Shown here: piece by piece, positions 1 through 15,000 of the stretch
Numbering within the stretch: position 1 is the stretch's first letter
How the letters are laid out: each line of letters begins with the position of its first letter
Origin: Plazaster borealis
Taxonomy: Eukaryota > Echinodermata > Asteroidea > Forcipulatida > Labidiasteridae
Assembly (NCBI GenBank): GCA_021014325.1
Contig: CM037472.1
Location: 8,122,001 to 8,186,000, forward strand
Reading direction: 5' to 3'
DNA length: 64,000 nucleotides
Notes under the pieces: generated by a model
Told to the model about the DNA's origin: nothing
The model's input: the letters and a program-made list of their open reading frames with translations, nothing else
The model's database searches: none
Position numbers and translations under genes: made by a program

Positions 1-3000
1 ACATCTGTGATATACAGATAGCAAACTTTATATCAAAACCAGGCAAAGTTTGCCGTGTCAGTTGTGTTGAAAACTCCCCAAACATAAAACAATTTTATTA
101 GGCGTTTGTAGTTTTATCAAGTTAAACTGTTTTCTTCCTTTAAAATATAATGTTAAACATAATATAACTAAATCCATTCATAATAAGCGTTTATATCTTT
201 ATTTTTGATAGTATCAGGAGTTACCTGTATCCCCCCAACAATTTAATCACATTTTTGGTCATGTTGCAGTGATTTTGTGATTATGGCAATCAAAATAACC
301 AATGGTGATTTGTCAGGTTTTTAAAAGGAAATAATTCTGTTGAAGATTGTTAATGAACTTTATAATCGATGAACTTTCAGATTGAAAGTAATCATCTTTT
401 TCCCCTCCTGATGTTTACCATCCTGGCACACTCATTCTTCTCAGCAAGGCTTTTGTGCTTAAATTCTGTGGGGAACGGCTGTATGAAAACAAGCCTTTGT
501 AATCTAAATCTCAAACTCGAAAATGGAGATAGGAATCTATGTCTTTTTAAAACAATGTTGGAAGTGCAATGAAGGCATTTATTTTTGTTTTTTATAAAGT
601 GCTGGGTGATTTATATTGCAGTAGCCTCTTGTCACTAGGCATGCTTGATGGTCTAGTGGTAAGCTCTAAAATGAAGGGGTTGTGGGTTCAAATCCCACCT
701 GTCTGGAAGATGTTTATTCTTTTTGAATGCAAAGAGAGCAAAATAAAATAACTGGGATGGCAGATTGGCAGTATGACATCAGAAATACTACATGGACTGT
801 GCAAGTTTCACCATTTGAACAGTTTGGGAACCTTAGGCACCCATGTACATTGCTTGAATGTGTGATGGAAACAAAGTCACCACCATTCAAATGTACGCGC
901 AGCAGTACATGTTAAAATAAACAAAAGCATTCATGAAGTGTTTGCAGACAATGGGAATATGGTAGAATGTGTCCTTGTTACAGTACCAGTGAATTATTCC
1001 AATAATCACCCAGCACTGTAACTCATCTTCCACCTTTGAAGTATTAACTAAACAAGCAGGTTGTGTTTGTATACTCTGAAATGGTATCATTTCCTCATGT
1101 ACCCTTTTTTCTTTTGTTTAAAAAACCTCTTGAAATAGTTATCAAAGAATTTAACCATAACACAAATATTAACCCTAGTAACATTATTCTTAACCTTAGT
1201 TACATTATTATTTGGTGTTTAACCTTTGAGAGATCATCCCGTTTCAAATTTTAGGCTATATTCCAAATAATGTTTTACATTTTTTTGTATTGCTATTTCT
1301 AAAATAATTTGAATTTCTGTACCAATGTTTTTATCAATATAATATTTGGGTATATGGTGTGATTAACCAAAAAAGCATGCTCTCTAAAAGGTTTAACAAA
1401 CAACAATCCTTAACTGTTTCACACAGTATTATTTATTGATGAGATTTTATGGAATGTTCCTACGTGGGAATTTTGTGATGAGTGGCAAAATACATGATTA
1501 GGATTTTGAGTGTGTTCCCTTTGCTGTTAAGAATTCAATATTTCACATTGGCACAGTGTACAATGCTTCCTGTTTGTTTGTCATACTCCAATACAAGATC
1601 ATATGAATTAAGAACAAAAATCTTCGTACAGAATGAACAGTTTTATTCATAATTTTTCTTGAATTTCCTTTTTAATGAATTTCACCGTTAGGATTCAGCT
1701 GAAACTACGTCATCAATTTCCACCAAATTGGCCGAAAATGTGTTAAATACTTAACCCAAATTTTATTGAGTATTGTTTAAAGTCGGGGTATTTGCCCTTT
1801 ATTTGGTGTTGGTCAAGTGTAAAGATGCAAACCAATTTGTAATTTGTTTCTTCATATATTTATAAATAAATAAAAATTAGTGGGAAGGGGTGAAGGGTTA
1901 CCAAGTTCTCATCTTGAATGATGGACCTAAATTATCTAAGGAGAGAAAGTTTGTGCTTACATTTCACCAAGGTTATCTTTGCAGCTACACTGCAGTAGTG
2001 TGATGCAACTCTGACACATACCTCTTATGTTACAGGTCCAAGGTTTGAATGTGTATACCTACCCACACAAACTCTCATGGAAGTGTGTAAACATCTGCAA
2101 TCGGGGACCTCCTATTGTCCCTCTTTTGCTTAAACTTTAACTTTTTGGCAACAGCTCCCATTGGTGTTGTACACGAGGACGGTATTGTCCTCTTTTGTTA
2201 TAGGTCCCCGGAGCTTGCTCCTAACCATGTGACATAGCAAAAATGGATGAACATTCACTGCACCTAGCAAGGCGCACTGTACCAGAAGAAATCTTACTCA
2301 CAGATGGTTTATCAACAACCAAGAAAATGCATTGGCAAGGTTTTCCTTTCCATAAGAAATTATGAATTTTTGGACTAAATTAAGTATTATTTAGTGAACA
2401 CCCAAGATTAGAATGAATTGTAACAAAGCAACAAAGCCTATATGTTTTAAGCTGCCTTAATGTAAATCTTGAAGAGACTGCAAGTCGGGGGAGGGTGATT
2501 ATTTGGACTTGTTCAAGTACACAATTTTTTCTTCTTCACACAGAGCCATCAAAGAGATCCCCAAAAGGTTTGAATATACACAAGACTTGCACAGTCTGTC
2601 ATGAAATTAGGAGAATTGTTTTGCTCAGTAGTTTTAAAGTTCTAAGGAAAAAGTCCACAGGCGTTGGATGGGATTCAAACCCCAAAAACTTCTTAAAAAT
2701 AGATGCATTTTGAACAGCCCTGTTGGGCACTTGTTTACTCTCATACAAGCAAGGTATTACTGCAGTCAAAATACACCATTAAGATGGTTTAGTGCACAGA
2801 TGATTTTCCTAGGTGCTGGATACTAAATAAAGTGAACATTTTAAAAGTAAATAAAACTAAAGCTTTGAAATTTAATTATAGTGAATTTAAAAATCAGACA
2901 GTGTACATTAATAACAATTTATGCAATTAATAAACTGTCGGACTAAAACAACAGAAAAATCACTGTTTTGGTTATGTGAATAGACAACACTTTGAGGTGG

Positions 3001-5184
3001 GTCAAGGTAGAGCTCTGAAGTCAATAGTTTAAAATACCATATGCAAAGCCATTCCATTAATACATGTATGAGTCTTATTTGTAGATATGAGAGATGGCAA
3101 GGTTTGTTGTGATAAAGAGAAGGTTCATCATTGATAAATACATGCCATCGGTTTCTGGAAGAGTAAATCAATTCCAGTCCTTAACAAAAACCCATGTACT
3201 GTGTTTTTTGATTGCTGCAGTATGATAAGCAACAGCAATTTGGTGGTTTTCACATGCCGTTTTCTGGAAAGGATTGGTACTGGTTAGTAATGTTAACTTG
3301 ATCAGTGAGAATCCCATGGTAAGCTGCACCTGATAACCCATGCACAAGTCCTATCTGTTCAGTGTTGTACACCTCCTTATTAGGAGGCAATGCTTATGTG
3401 TTGAAAATGTAGGGGTTTTTCTTCTATAGTTTCTGGAATGAATAATGATCAATTCAAGTTACAATGCTTATATTTATGCTGCCTTTTTGGTTTTCTTCCA
3501 TTCAATTAAATGTAATCAAACTATTAGAGGAATGAAAATAGTCTGGTCCCTTATTAAGGAATGATAATTACTATCGTTATTGCCATTGCTTGCACAAGGA
3601 GCTGACAATAAACAGCCATGCTTCATACCCTGGGATGAAAACAAAACTACAATTTCTTCATGGATTTTTCTGTTATATATGGGTTAAATTGTTATACAAA
3701 TGTAGAAGAATTTATTTACTGAAGTGCCTTTACAAGAATTTAAGAGTAGCATAAAAAATATAAGTTTTATTTTTATGAATTTTAAGATGTATGTCCCTCG
3801 AGAATGGTGCAGGGTTTAAAGATACTATCATGATGCCCCTGCAAACAAATTGAGGCATCGGTTTTTTTTTACCTCAGTTAAAGCTAAGACAACAAAAGGC
3901 AAACATGGGTCTCTGAAGGGAAACTTTGATATGCTAGGTGACAACAAACATACTGATAAATGTTTCACAGTACCATAGCTGTGAGCATGTGCACATTGAC
4001 CTGGACAGTCTGCTGCCACTGGGGCTCAATTTCATGGCTGTGCTTACGGTTCCCTGTAAAGCATTCCCAAAATGTCTCCCAATGGGTGCATGTCATACAC
4101 ACAGCTCGTAATACCATAGAGAAAGGTAATACATGTAGATCGTGCTAGGAAACAACATTGTGCAGTTCAATGTTCAAATATATGCCGACCTTTCATAGGG
4201 GAAAATCACATAAATTTTACAGTGTGCCAAAGATGCCGGGAATTTAATAGACATATTAAGTGCATTGGGAGTAAAGAATATTTTTGGGTTTACTATACAC
4301 CACTGTGTGTTAAGCACTAGATACTCGGTGCTTTCCCAAGTTTTGCATAAGAAAAAAATCCACAGCCATTACTACCTGGGTGGGATTCAAACCCATGATC
4401 CCCACATTCTAGAGCAGATTTTTTTTGAGAGAGTTGTGGGTCGAGTAGTATTCCTGTGGAATTTTAATTCTGCAGAACTCGGGGGAGGGGGGGGATGACA
4501 CCCACAATAAAATGCAGGGAATTGTTTGTCAGTAGTGTGATGGGGTGAAAGGGAGTACTGACAGCATTAACTTAGAATTGTTGGATATCTGTTTTCAGTA
4601 GTAGTGTAACAAACTAAAACGTGGTTTTTTTATTCAAGCATATTGTTTAAGGAGTAAATATATATCTGTGCAGAGTGGATTTTCTTTTGAAAAATGTGAT
4701 GTAAAGGTTTCCAATAAAAACAACAACAACAACAGGTTTAGTAAAAAGTTCTTTATTTCATTCAGTGTTTATGAAATATATACTAAAAGTCATTTAGGGC
4801 GAGCAAAACATATTTTCTTACATAACATGACAGCTAGTCGCTGTGACACCATGTTTCCATTGTTTGACCTCAGTAATGCCGCCACTATTGCAAACCCAAG
4901 TAATATGACCTGAATTTAGTCCGGCAGCCCTTGGGGCATGTGTAGCTTTTATTCCGGTTTATGCATAAAAACTCAAATGTTTTTGTTACATTGGATATTC
5001 AATGTTGTTACATTGGATATTCAATGTCAAATTTTAAACCTCCAAATATCAATTTGACAGGGTTCCAACAGGATCAACTTTCCAGGACAAAATGAGGGTT
5101 TTCCATAACCAATTCTTATGCTGTTTTTAACATCTTTGAGTCTATAAACGCTGGTGTTTTCCAGATCCATTCATTATCATTATT
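1..5184. other. Non-coding stretch downstream of NAA40
   Basis: No supported gene is seen. Short ORFs are random. It holds degenerate tRNA-like patches and a 22-bp direct duplication (GTTACATTGGATATTCAATG, twice within 4986-5027). The NAA40 3' UTR should begin below 5917; its end is not evident. Confidence 0.6.
643..711 (+). repeat. tRNA-like sequence (degenerate, SINE or pseudo-tRNA)
   Basis: A D-arm-like TGGTCTAGTGGTAAGC and a T-arm-like GGGTTCAAATCCCACC are correctly ordered, but the acceptor ends do not pair. It is best read as a tRNA-derived remnant. Similar minus-strand B-box patches are at 2668-2683 and 4379-4394. Confidence 0.4.
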
Positions 5185-5550
5185 TTATATTTCTGGTAAT
5201 GAAACAAAGGATGCCTCAAAAGTGAACTTAATCACTGTAAACAAGGGTGCTTGCTATGTAAACCAGAAACACAGGGGTTAACCCCTACTCTTCCAAGATT
5301 AGTGTTCATGGTTCTGTTACATGCACTACCAATCCTAGTACACGGGACCTACGGCTTAATGTCCCATCCGAAGGACAATGCAATTATGGTAAAGCATCTT
5401 GCTCAAGGATACAAGTGTCACGACCGGGACTCGAACCCACACTCTGCTGATCAGAAACACCAAAGCTCGAGTCCGGGGCTCTTAACCCAGAAACACCAGA
5501 GCTTGAGTCCGGTGCTCTTAACCGCTCGGCCACAACATGCTACATGGTCA
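5185..5550 (-). repeat. tRNA-derived SINE (family 1), minus strand
   Basis: On the minus strand the tRNA-like head (GTGGCCGAGCGGTTAAGAGC) is followed by a B-box, then a body shared with 38131-38480. The head contains a short internal duplication around AGAAACACCA at 5452-5500. Confidence 0.8.
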
Positions 5551-5639
5551 ATTACAATAGGAACTTATTAGGCAATTCTAAACCAGTTATCAAAGTCCAT
5601 TACTATTACTGACCCTGCGCACCATACCTTAATCATCCT

Positions 5640-5840
5640 TGAAACTATCTCAACTCCTTAAGAATATGCAGCACCTACAACCAAATGGGCGAAGAAGTTG
5701 CTAATCATTCACATCAATTTGTACTCATTTACACATGGGTGATGAGAAGCAATAATAGTTAAGTGTCGTGCCCAAGGTGTCAAGTGTCAAGGATTTGAAC
5801 GCACTCTTTGATGACTCGGCCCAACACGCTTAATGGTCGA
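5640..5840 (-). repeat. SINE relative, minus strand
   Basis: It shares the segment CAACTCCTTA...TATGCAGCAC and a tRNA-like end (GACTCGGCC) with copies at 54165-54375 and, in part, 21280-21330. Confidence 0.5.
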
Positions 5841-5916
5841 GACAGAAGGACACAAATTAATTACAAAGACCGTCACAAAGTCTTTTATACTTGGAATTGT
5901 ATGAGACTGTTTTTGT

Positions 5917-6076
5917 CTACGCAGTAGTTTGTACGACGGGTGTTGACTGCGTTGAAACAGCGCCCTCAGGTTTGTTGGTCTTTTTCAGTGGTATTTCCTT
6001 GCTCATAATTTCAAAGTCATAGTCCTCTTCATTCATGGGGTCATATAAACTCGGTGACGTCTCGTCGATATCAAAA
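5917..6076 (-). CDS. NAA40: NAA40 coding exon 8 (C-terminus)
   Basis: 160 nt with a tttgcag acceptor, ending in TAG at 5917-5919. It encodes FDIDETSPSLYDPMNEEDYD, then FEIMSKEIPLKKTNK and a low-complexity tail ending VVQTTA. FDIDETSPS aligns with vertebrate FEIDDSSPS. Confidence 0.95.
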
Positions 6077-9000
6077 CTGCAAAGGATCAAGAAGAAATCA
6101 TAAATCATTTCCCGTGAATAATTTTTGCAATTTATCTGGCTCAGTTCAGTCAATATATCCATATTGGATTTCTTTAATTCTTTGTGTTCATTTGGTTCGC
6201 TCAATTTGCTGTTAACCTCTAGTGTAAGAGGCTGACACATCCTCCAACAAGTTGTCTTCAACATGTAAAAGATCGGATTTGTTCTTCATACAATCAGTTT
6301 TAGTTTTTATAATAAATACACTAATGTGTTAAATATTATTTAAACAAAATTAAAACAAGGATGCCTATTTGATCTTATTTGATCAGAAACCCCTTACGCG
6401 GATTTGCGATGGTCACACAGGCCTAAAATTAACGCTTGAGGCAGTTTATAGAGGACGCTGACGCCTCAACAACCATACACTACAATGAAAAGGCTTCCCG
6501 TTGCAATTACAGCATCTAGCGATTATCATCGCACATCCAAAAGAAGCGTTTACATAAGTTTTGTGATCGGAGGTGAGCACAAAATTCTTAGTTTTTTGCA
6601 GTAACCGGAAGCTGAGGTCAAGTTTAATTATCGGGTTTTCTTTGTTATATTGTTGAATTGATTTTACTTTCCTATTTTTTATCACTAAGTATTACATTCC
6701 CAACAACATATATATTTTTCATGGTCATAAACCACGTTAATAAATAAAATTAAAATAAATAACAAGTTCTTATATAGCACATTTTGCAATAAACGTATCA
6801 ATGCGACATTCCTTTAACCTTTCTCAGCTCCCTGGGGAGTATATAGCCCCGAGCTGCCGTAGCGCTCCGAAGGCTTTTTCAAACACAATATCAACCTCTA
6901 CCCTCGCAGGTACCCATTTATACCCCTTGGTGAAGACAAGCAATTATAGTTAAGTGTCTTGCTCAAGGACACAAGTGCCATGACTGGAATTCGAACCCAC
7001 AAACCCACAACCATCAGAACTTGAATTCGATGCTCTTAACCGCTCGGCCACGACACTCTACACTCTACGTTAAACTAAAATAGCAATCAAACCGTGTTCG
7101 CTTTGCCTGTCTCAGAATGTAAACAGTCACTTTGTTTCCTTAACCCTGCTCAACAATTGATTTGATACGTGGAATTCAATTTTGAATTTCAATTTGTAAT
7201 TTTTAAATACCTCCCCCCCAAGCCATACAGAACTTCTTATGGAAAGAGTTATAACATATCTCCCCTAAAAACAAACAAGTGTACATCAAAGTAAGACCAG
7301 TAGGGCAGCAAGGTCAACCTACTGAGGGATGTAGTTGCCATTTTTGCTTGGTGCATTAACCAATCAGAAGAAAGTGACCATGACAACTTGGTCACACCTA
7401 GCCAATCAGCTGTACAGGCTACGTTGGACTACCAGGACTGCCAAATGTACATTTTTGAAAACAGACATGTTGTATAAGGGGGTAATATTTTCTTTCTCTT
7501 TCATAGGGGTCTCTGGGAAGGGGCACTACTTCAAGGCATAAGTTGACATTTTGGCTTCTCTGCATCTTAGTTTTGGATGATAAAAATATCAACGATGTGA
7601 AACAAGGACTTACTTGATGACGTTCTTGAAGAATTTAAAGGCAGAGGTATTTTCCTTAAATACGGTCAGCATAACTTTCCTCATTTGTGTTCTGCAAGGG
7701 GGAAAATGAAATTTTTCTCTTGAATATCACAAAATAACTGCATAAATTATTATTGAGAAATAGCTTGCAATGTCCCTGCATAAAATGGGATGCTTAAATC
7801 CCCCTCAAATTAGAAATAAACTCTTGGCAAAAAATACCACAACGGATACTTCTTCTGGTGTTTGGTGTTACCACAACCGTAACAAACTTCATTAGCAAAG
7901 TTCCTTCAATTGGATACTATCATCAATGTGGTGAATTCATCTACAGTCCACAGATAGTTCTGTGCACAGGTGCCACCATACATAACTCATGCTGTTGAAT
8001 GGTTTTGAATGGTTGGTCAACACATTGACAAATGTTACAGAGAGAAGGAGGAATACAGATTATTCTATTTATAAAATAAACTCAATAAATAGGAAACCAA
8101 TATGCAACCGGAGAAGAATAAACTTACTTGTGAGCCATCAGACAGAGTATTTGCATGAGGAACTTGCCTAAACCTTTCCTTCTCACACCTTCAGTCAGCT
8201 GAATTTCATAACTGAAAGATAACCACAACAAAAATCAGATTACATCGAGAATTCCTTTTGATAACAGACAAAGATTTCTTTGTAAATGAGTAAGTCCAGT
8301 GTTGACTCAAAACAACATGGCCAAAGTCTTGGGTCCTTCAAAACAACATGGCCAAAGTCTTGGGCCCTACTTACCATGCAAACAGGAACATAACAGGCCG
8401 ATCCATTGAACCCCATCATAATGACACTTGGTAGCAGATACAAAACATACATCTTGCTCTACGCAACGCCACACACAAAAGACGTGAAACAGAAATCTCA
8501 AAAGTAGCGGAAACTACTTTACATTTTGTAATGTAATTTTAAAGGTTGTGCACAACATTGCGGAGAGTGTAAATATAAATGTTCACAGATTTGCACACAA
8601 CCTACATGGATGGTATAAAGATGGTCACGGTGGAAAACTTGATTAGGTTTTTGAGAAACAAACATACAATTAGTTTTGATCTCGCGAGACCAAAACTCAA
8701 TGTTTGAAAACAGTGAACACAAAATAAATGGGTTTTTTTTCCACAATTTTTCTAGTGACTCCGATGATCATTAGAGCTTAAACTTTCACTGGTTTGTTAT
8801 TTCGTCGCGTCTACGCAAAAACCTTGTATCTTGATTTTGCAAAAATGTTGTATCTCGCACAAAAATGCTCCGTGCAAAAACATTGTATCTTGGCGCGTAC
8901 TTGTTTTGTGTGTACATCCGGACTATTTCAAGCAAGATACACTGTTTTGACAACTAAAAACTTGTGCGTAACACAAGTGCTATTTTAAGAGACAACATTT

Positions 9001-12000
9001 ATTTGCCGACACAAAAGTTTCATGTAAATGTTGGGTCACACAAAGTGCAGTATACTGGTCTTTGACAATTACCAATGTCAGACTTTTAACAATAATAATA
9101 GTGGCTTCTTATATAGCGCACATATCCATCACTCAGTGACACTCAAGGCGCTTCAACATCCATTATTTTCCTGCAAGGTATGCGGAGCTACGTTTTTAAG
9201 TATGAGACCAATTCCTTTACATAGCACCATGTAATGGTTTACAAGGTGATGTGGCGCAATATGCTGCCGATCAAACCAGGAACACCGGAGCGAACCCTTT
9301 CTCTTTTCGATAAGTGCACTGGGTTCTTTTACGTGCATTACACAACACACAGGACCTATGTACGGCTTAACGTCCCATCCGAAGGACCAATATTGCTTAA
9401 GCCATAGGTCCCGTGTGTTGTGTAATGCACGTAAAAGAACCCAGTGCACTTATCGAAAAGAGAAAGGGTTCGCTCCGGTGTTCCTGGTTTGATTGGCTGC
9501 ATATTGCGCCACAGCACCTTGTAAACCATTACATGGTTCTATGCAAAGGAATAGGTCTCATACTTCAACACGTAACTCCACTTACCTTGTAGGAAAAATA
9601 CTGAGCGCTTTGAGACACCCATCGGGAGTATAGAGCGCTATATAAGAACTGTGTATTATTATTATTATTATTATTAAATGTCTTGCTTAAGGACACAAGT
9701 GTCACGACCGGGACTTGAACCCACACTCTGCTGAGCAGAAACATCAGAGCTCGAGTCCAGTGCTTTATTCGCTTGGCCACGACATGCCAAAGGTGGCATG
9801 TCTAGGCATGTTTGGGGTTGTGATTGATTGATGCATTAATGGGTTTGACTGTTTAAGTGCCAACTGTGTAAGAGGTAAATTCTTACAATGTACATAAACA
9901 AAAGCTCTCTTTGCCAACACATTCTTGAAAATGATCTTTAAAAAAAGTAAAAAAATGTAACATAACTACATGTAGTTTTGAGAGTTTCACAGGCTGGTTT
10001 TGTGTTGATTGAAAACCAGAGGAAGGGAATGAATGTGCTTTCCCCCAAAATATTCAATAAATATTGATAAAAAGGTGAAAAGGGATGATTCAAATTGGTC
10101 TTGAGTTGACATAACAACATTTATAGGTTTGTGTGTATTTTTATTACAGCACTCAGAATATCTGATGGATCACAGGCCAGAGTCCAGTAATTTCAGCAAC
10201 AGACCAGCCAGTACCTTCACTGCTGAAAAATACCCTTACCCAATTCATACTTCACATTACTAAACACTCTTTGCTTACACAGCTAGCCAAGAAATTCAAA
10301 GCTAGTAGGAAGCTAGCCTGGCTAGCAGAGAATGGTGACCATACGGACAGAATATCTTGGTAGGGAGAGTTATGAAATTGTGCCAGCAGTCTATTGATCT
10401 TCAAAACATGTGCTATCTTGTGAAATGTGTCACCTTTTCAATACTATACCACTTCTTTAAAATTCAGCAACATATTTATTTAAGACAAATACAGGTGCAA
10501 ATGATGTTCTGGGGTTCAAGAACTTCATGGAATATGAGACCTGCATTTTTGTCCACGTTTACTTCTCTTGCATTGCCAGAAAATTGTAAAATTTATATTC
10601 AATTTTTTGGAAATTGTTCTTAGTATGACCAGCATCAGTACTAATAATTTCTACGATTCATTGATTTGTTTTTCTACCAAAAACCAAAATATTTTATTAC
10701 CAATAAACAACCTCATCGTCATAATCCATATCAAAGCGGAAGTGGACAAAGCCTACAGGTGTACCCTCAGTATCCTTAGCAATCAGGTACCACGCCCTCT
10801 CATCGGTCAATTCTTCTTTCTTCTCCCATGGCCTCCAACCACTGTTTCCATTCTCATAGCTGAAATAAATATTGATTACGTTAACAGGTTTGAGTTAACA
10901 AGCACAGGTCTGGATAAACACAAGCTAGTGCAGAGTTTGTGACATGAATCAGGTTGGACTTAACTTGCATAATTTTGGGAATTAGGTCTTGACTTGGATT
11001 TGACTTAACCAGTTTGCTTCGGACGACACAACAACGTGCAAAGCTCTTATGCAACATGCAGTGGCATTTTTCTAAACTGGCATTTGAGTTTCTGTGTGTG
11101 TTTGGTGGTAGTCATGTCAACATGCCACGTTTGGAGAGGCACTGCAGTGGATTGCGCTGCGCGTACAGGGGCAACTGTTTCATGGAGTCCCCGTGGTCAT
11201 GGTTCTGGAGCCCCGGTAAAAAGGCTTTGCAAACAATGAACGGATGAACTTTTTGGATCAATTTTTGCCCAAAGACCTGTTCCTTTCACAAACCTGCCGC
11301 TTTCCTACAGCTTTCCAACGGTCTGATTGTGCTTCAGAAACCATCCCTGCCATCTTAACCTTTGAGTCTCAAATTTCGAAGGATTTAAAAAATCTCCACT
11401 TCATCACAAATCAAGGACTTTGGCTAAAAGCACTTTTTTGTTTTCAACCAAGTACATCAAGATGGTGATTGGAGTGTCTTTTGATTTCCCTTTCCCTTTA
11501 CCTTTTCATTGTACAGAAATTGTGAACATTTTAGTTCAAAATTCTGGCTTCCACCCTTGTCTGCATCAGGTTTATACTTACAGTGTCTGCATGTTTTTCT
11601 CGGTGAGGTTGAAGGCCCACACCAAATACTCTTCAGTAAGACTGGTAACTCTCTGACAGTCTATCGTTAGATTCAAACTATTGGAAGAATCAGATGTGAT
11701 CTAATGTTATCAAACCATCAACAAGTGATGGTTAAACTCTTTAGAGACCATTCATTTTTGTATAATCATCACCATACGCCCAGACTTGGTTTTACTGTTG
11801 ATTTTTTTAAACAATTTTTTCTTGTATAAGTGTCTAGAAAAAAATAACATAAAACAGAAATTTGGTTTTGTTTTAAAACATAAATACCATGTTAACATGG
11901 AAAACATTGGAAAATGTCAAGTCAGGTCATGAGTCATGACCTTTACCTTGACCTTTTTGATTGAGTGGAAGTAGGTAAGATTTTGCAGCCGCTTGCCACT

Positions 12001-15000
12001 GCCATGGGTATTTTGGTACTAGCCAATTCCGGCTGCTATGGGCATTTTGGTACAAGCTGTTTCCAGCCACTATGGTCTCCGAAGAGTTAAAGACAGGGAC
12101 AGGATTGGTGGTTTTGTCTGAAATACTGCCAATTGAAAAAAGTAGCATTTGTAGAAGACTGGTGAATGCATTCAGAGGCAGATCTTTACCCTTAAAGGCC
12201 CTGTACACTATTGGTAAGATCGAAAAACACAAATCAGATTCACACATAACTTACATGATTTAAAGTACGTTATGGTAGCAGGCCTGGAATTACACGGAGG
12301 CCACTGAGGCCATGGCCTTCATTGCCCCTGGTCTTGGCCTTGGTGCCCCTTCAAAAGTGTCCCATAGACTTTATGATTTTCCAATGAAAGTGCCCTTTCC
12401 AAAATGAAACTGGCCTTGCCCCCTCAAAGATGAAATTCCAAGCCTGTGGTAGAAAGGGTTCCTTTAAATATTTCTGCCTAAAATGCTATCATTTCTGAGA
12501 AATGAGTAAAACAATAGTTTTTATCACGCGCGATAAAAAGTTGATGTTTGAAAAAACAGAATACACATAAGGGGCCAATTTCACAAAGAGATAAGACTAG
12601 TCTTATCGGAAGTTAGGACCAGTAACTGGTCTTAACTTAAGACTAGTCCTATCTCTTAGCATTGCCTAGGACTAGTCCTAAGTTAGGAAGAGTTTTGTGA
12701 AATCGACCCCAGGTTTCTTTTCACTATTTTCTCGTGACCTCGATGACCAATTGAGCTCAAACTTTCACAGGTTTGTTTGTTCATGCATATGTTGAATCAC
12801 ACAAAATGTGGACACTGATTTTGAGCTGTTACCAAAAGTGTACAATACCTTTGGTATGTTTTGGCTTGAAACTCTCCCATATCCTACAAAATACTACACT
12901 CCACAGAACCTCAACACACAGATGTTTGGACTCAGATAAAACTGGCATGCCTGGCTCACTGATAGGCAATTGTAATTGGAGCCCTCAGTACCATATTCTA
13001 AAAAGGATTTTGGAGGATTTGTGACTAATACGGTTGATGAATTTTGGGTACATTAAAAGCTAATGATGGGACAAAACAAATGTAGCTCACTCATTTCTGT
13101 TGTATTTCTTGAATGGTACGAGATTAGCCATGGGGTCTGTCAGACTATTAGCTGCATCGACAGCAGCTTGAGATACTGTAAACATGGCCTGCTCCTACAA
13201 TCAATAAAGAAATTAAGTGTTATGAATGTGGAACATACAGTAAACCTTGTAAAGATTCCCTTCCCTCATTCCAAACCAGTTTTTATCAACATTATTTGTG
13301 TGTTAGTGCAAATGTGCAGAAACCCCCCCCCAAAAAAAAAACAACAAACAAACAAACAAACAACCACTCCAACATACACCCCAACAGTGCGATCAAAAAC
13401 CTTAAAGCCTGCTAGATTTTTCACAAATTTTGTTCCACAATGAAAGTGTTCCCTCTGTTGATTCTATCTAGCTGCAGAAATATCAATATTTTTAACCCTT
13501 TCACAATTTCCTTAATCTTTCTTACCTCTTTTCTTCTCATTTTCTTCTCTTTTCCTTTGGCTGATTTTCTCTGCAATAAAAACCCAATAAAAAACATAAC
13601 CAGTCATGAAAACAAACAAACTTTTTATACGTTTTTGATTGAAATTTTTCCAAATTAAATTTGATAATTTGTTAAATAAATGTTATTTGAATATGCACTA
13701 TTAGGTTAGTCAGTGCACAGCCTTTGAAATCACCAGATGGCAAGCTTTATTGATATATCCAGACTTGTTGTCGTTTGGTTGCTTAGTGCAAGGCATACAG
13801 CTGGCTGTAATAATGTAGTTGCCTTGCAAGCCAGGCAACCAGACCTCTAGATCAGCAAGCAGTCTGTCACAGCAAAGATTGGGGCCATGGCATCATATCA
13901 TCTTCTTTTAAAGACTGTTAATGCTATAGGCCAAGAATAAAAAAACATCCCCTTGGAACTATACTTGTCAGACAATCACCAAAATGTTAAAAAAGCAATT
14001 TTAAGTAACAAACCACAAAGGGAAACTGACTGGATAAATTCTAAATAAATTGCCGGCGCTCTACCAAACTGAGCTATCTAACCCTAATATTTGCAGTGTC
14101 CCTATTTTATATTTGTTCGGGAGTGCCGAGTCAGTCAGAAGCCATACAAGCTGTAACTGCCAACATTAGGGCTTGTTAGCTCAGTTGGTACATTGTAGAG
14201 CGACGCCACATTAATCCAGCGATCGCAGGTTCAAGTCCCACTCTACTTGACTTTTCCTTTTTCACCCCAAAAGCAATGGAATCCCAATGTAGTACAAGAC
14301 AAATAATACCAGAAAAGGACACAAAGGACACTATTATAAATTATTAGTATACTAACTATCCTTATTCTAGTCCTTGCTACTTGGACTATGTAGGTCTACT
14401 GACAGTACCATGGAGAGAGGTGTTCCTTCATGCTTAGACTGTTAAGTGTTATGGTTATAATCATTTGGGAAAAGATACTGAATCCAACTAAGCCGTCAGG
14501 TTGTCAAAGTGGTATCCTTTCTCGCCTTCCACCTCTAGAACCCTGGGGGCGCTATGTGGATTGGGTTTTCCCTGGGAATAAATCTCTAGAGTTTTCCTCC
14601 CACATATCTAAAACTGAAACTTCCTTTTTTGCATTCTCTCCATTGGGCTCTTGGCTAGTATAGTGATTAAGTTCACTTTTCTGAGAGTCCTTGGCTTCAC
14701 AACCAGAATTAAAATAAATGGTTGATTGAATGCATGAATGAATGAAGTGCCACTTTTTACCTGTTGTGCCCAAAACATATTTTGGTCAATAACAATAACG
14801 TACTATTTTGGGTCATGAGCGATAAGGTGGCGGTCGGATCGGTTATCTTTTCCTAGCCCCAGAAAAACTATTATTATTATCAAGTGTTATACTAATTTCT
14901 ATAGTAAAATAACTAAATGGAATGGATTTTGAGGTTTATGTTGACATTCTAATGCTAATGATTGTCAAAACCAAGCCACACACTACCATACCCCCTAGTG

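Larger units (their letters stand above)
12196..12850. mobile_element. TTAA MITE (AGGCCCTGTACAC family) carrying two nested insertions
   Basis: Left end AGGCCCTGTACACTATTGGT follows TTAA at 12192-12195. The right end is its degenerate complement, followed by TTGG where TTAA is expected. It is homologous in inverted orientation to 50394-50732, which lacks the insertions at 12279-12446 and 12571-12710. It sits in NAA40 intron 3. Confidence 0.75.

Noticed and set aside
5428..5540. Possible tRNA-Leu/Ser gene on the minus strand
   Set aside because: The same head recurs at 9.7, 28.9, 38.1 and 56.1 kb attached to SINE bodies, so it is a SINE promoter region.
14164..14245. Possible functional tRNA gene
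   Set aside because: A- and B-boxes are present, but spacing is too long, the acceptor stem does not pair, and relatives elsewhere share a SINE tail.
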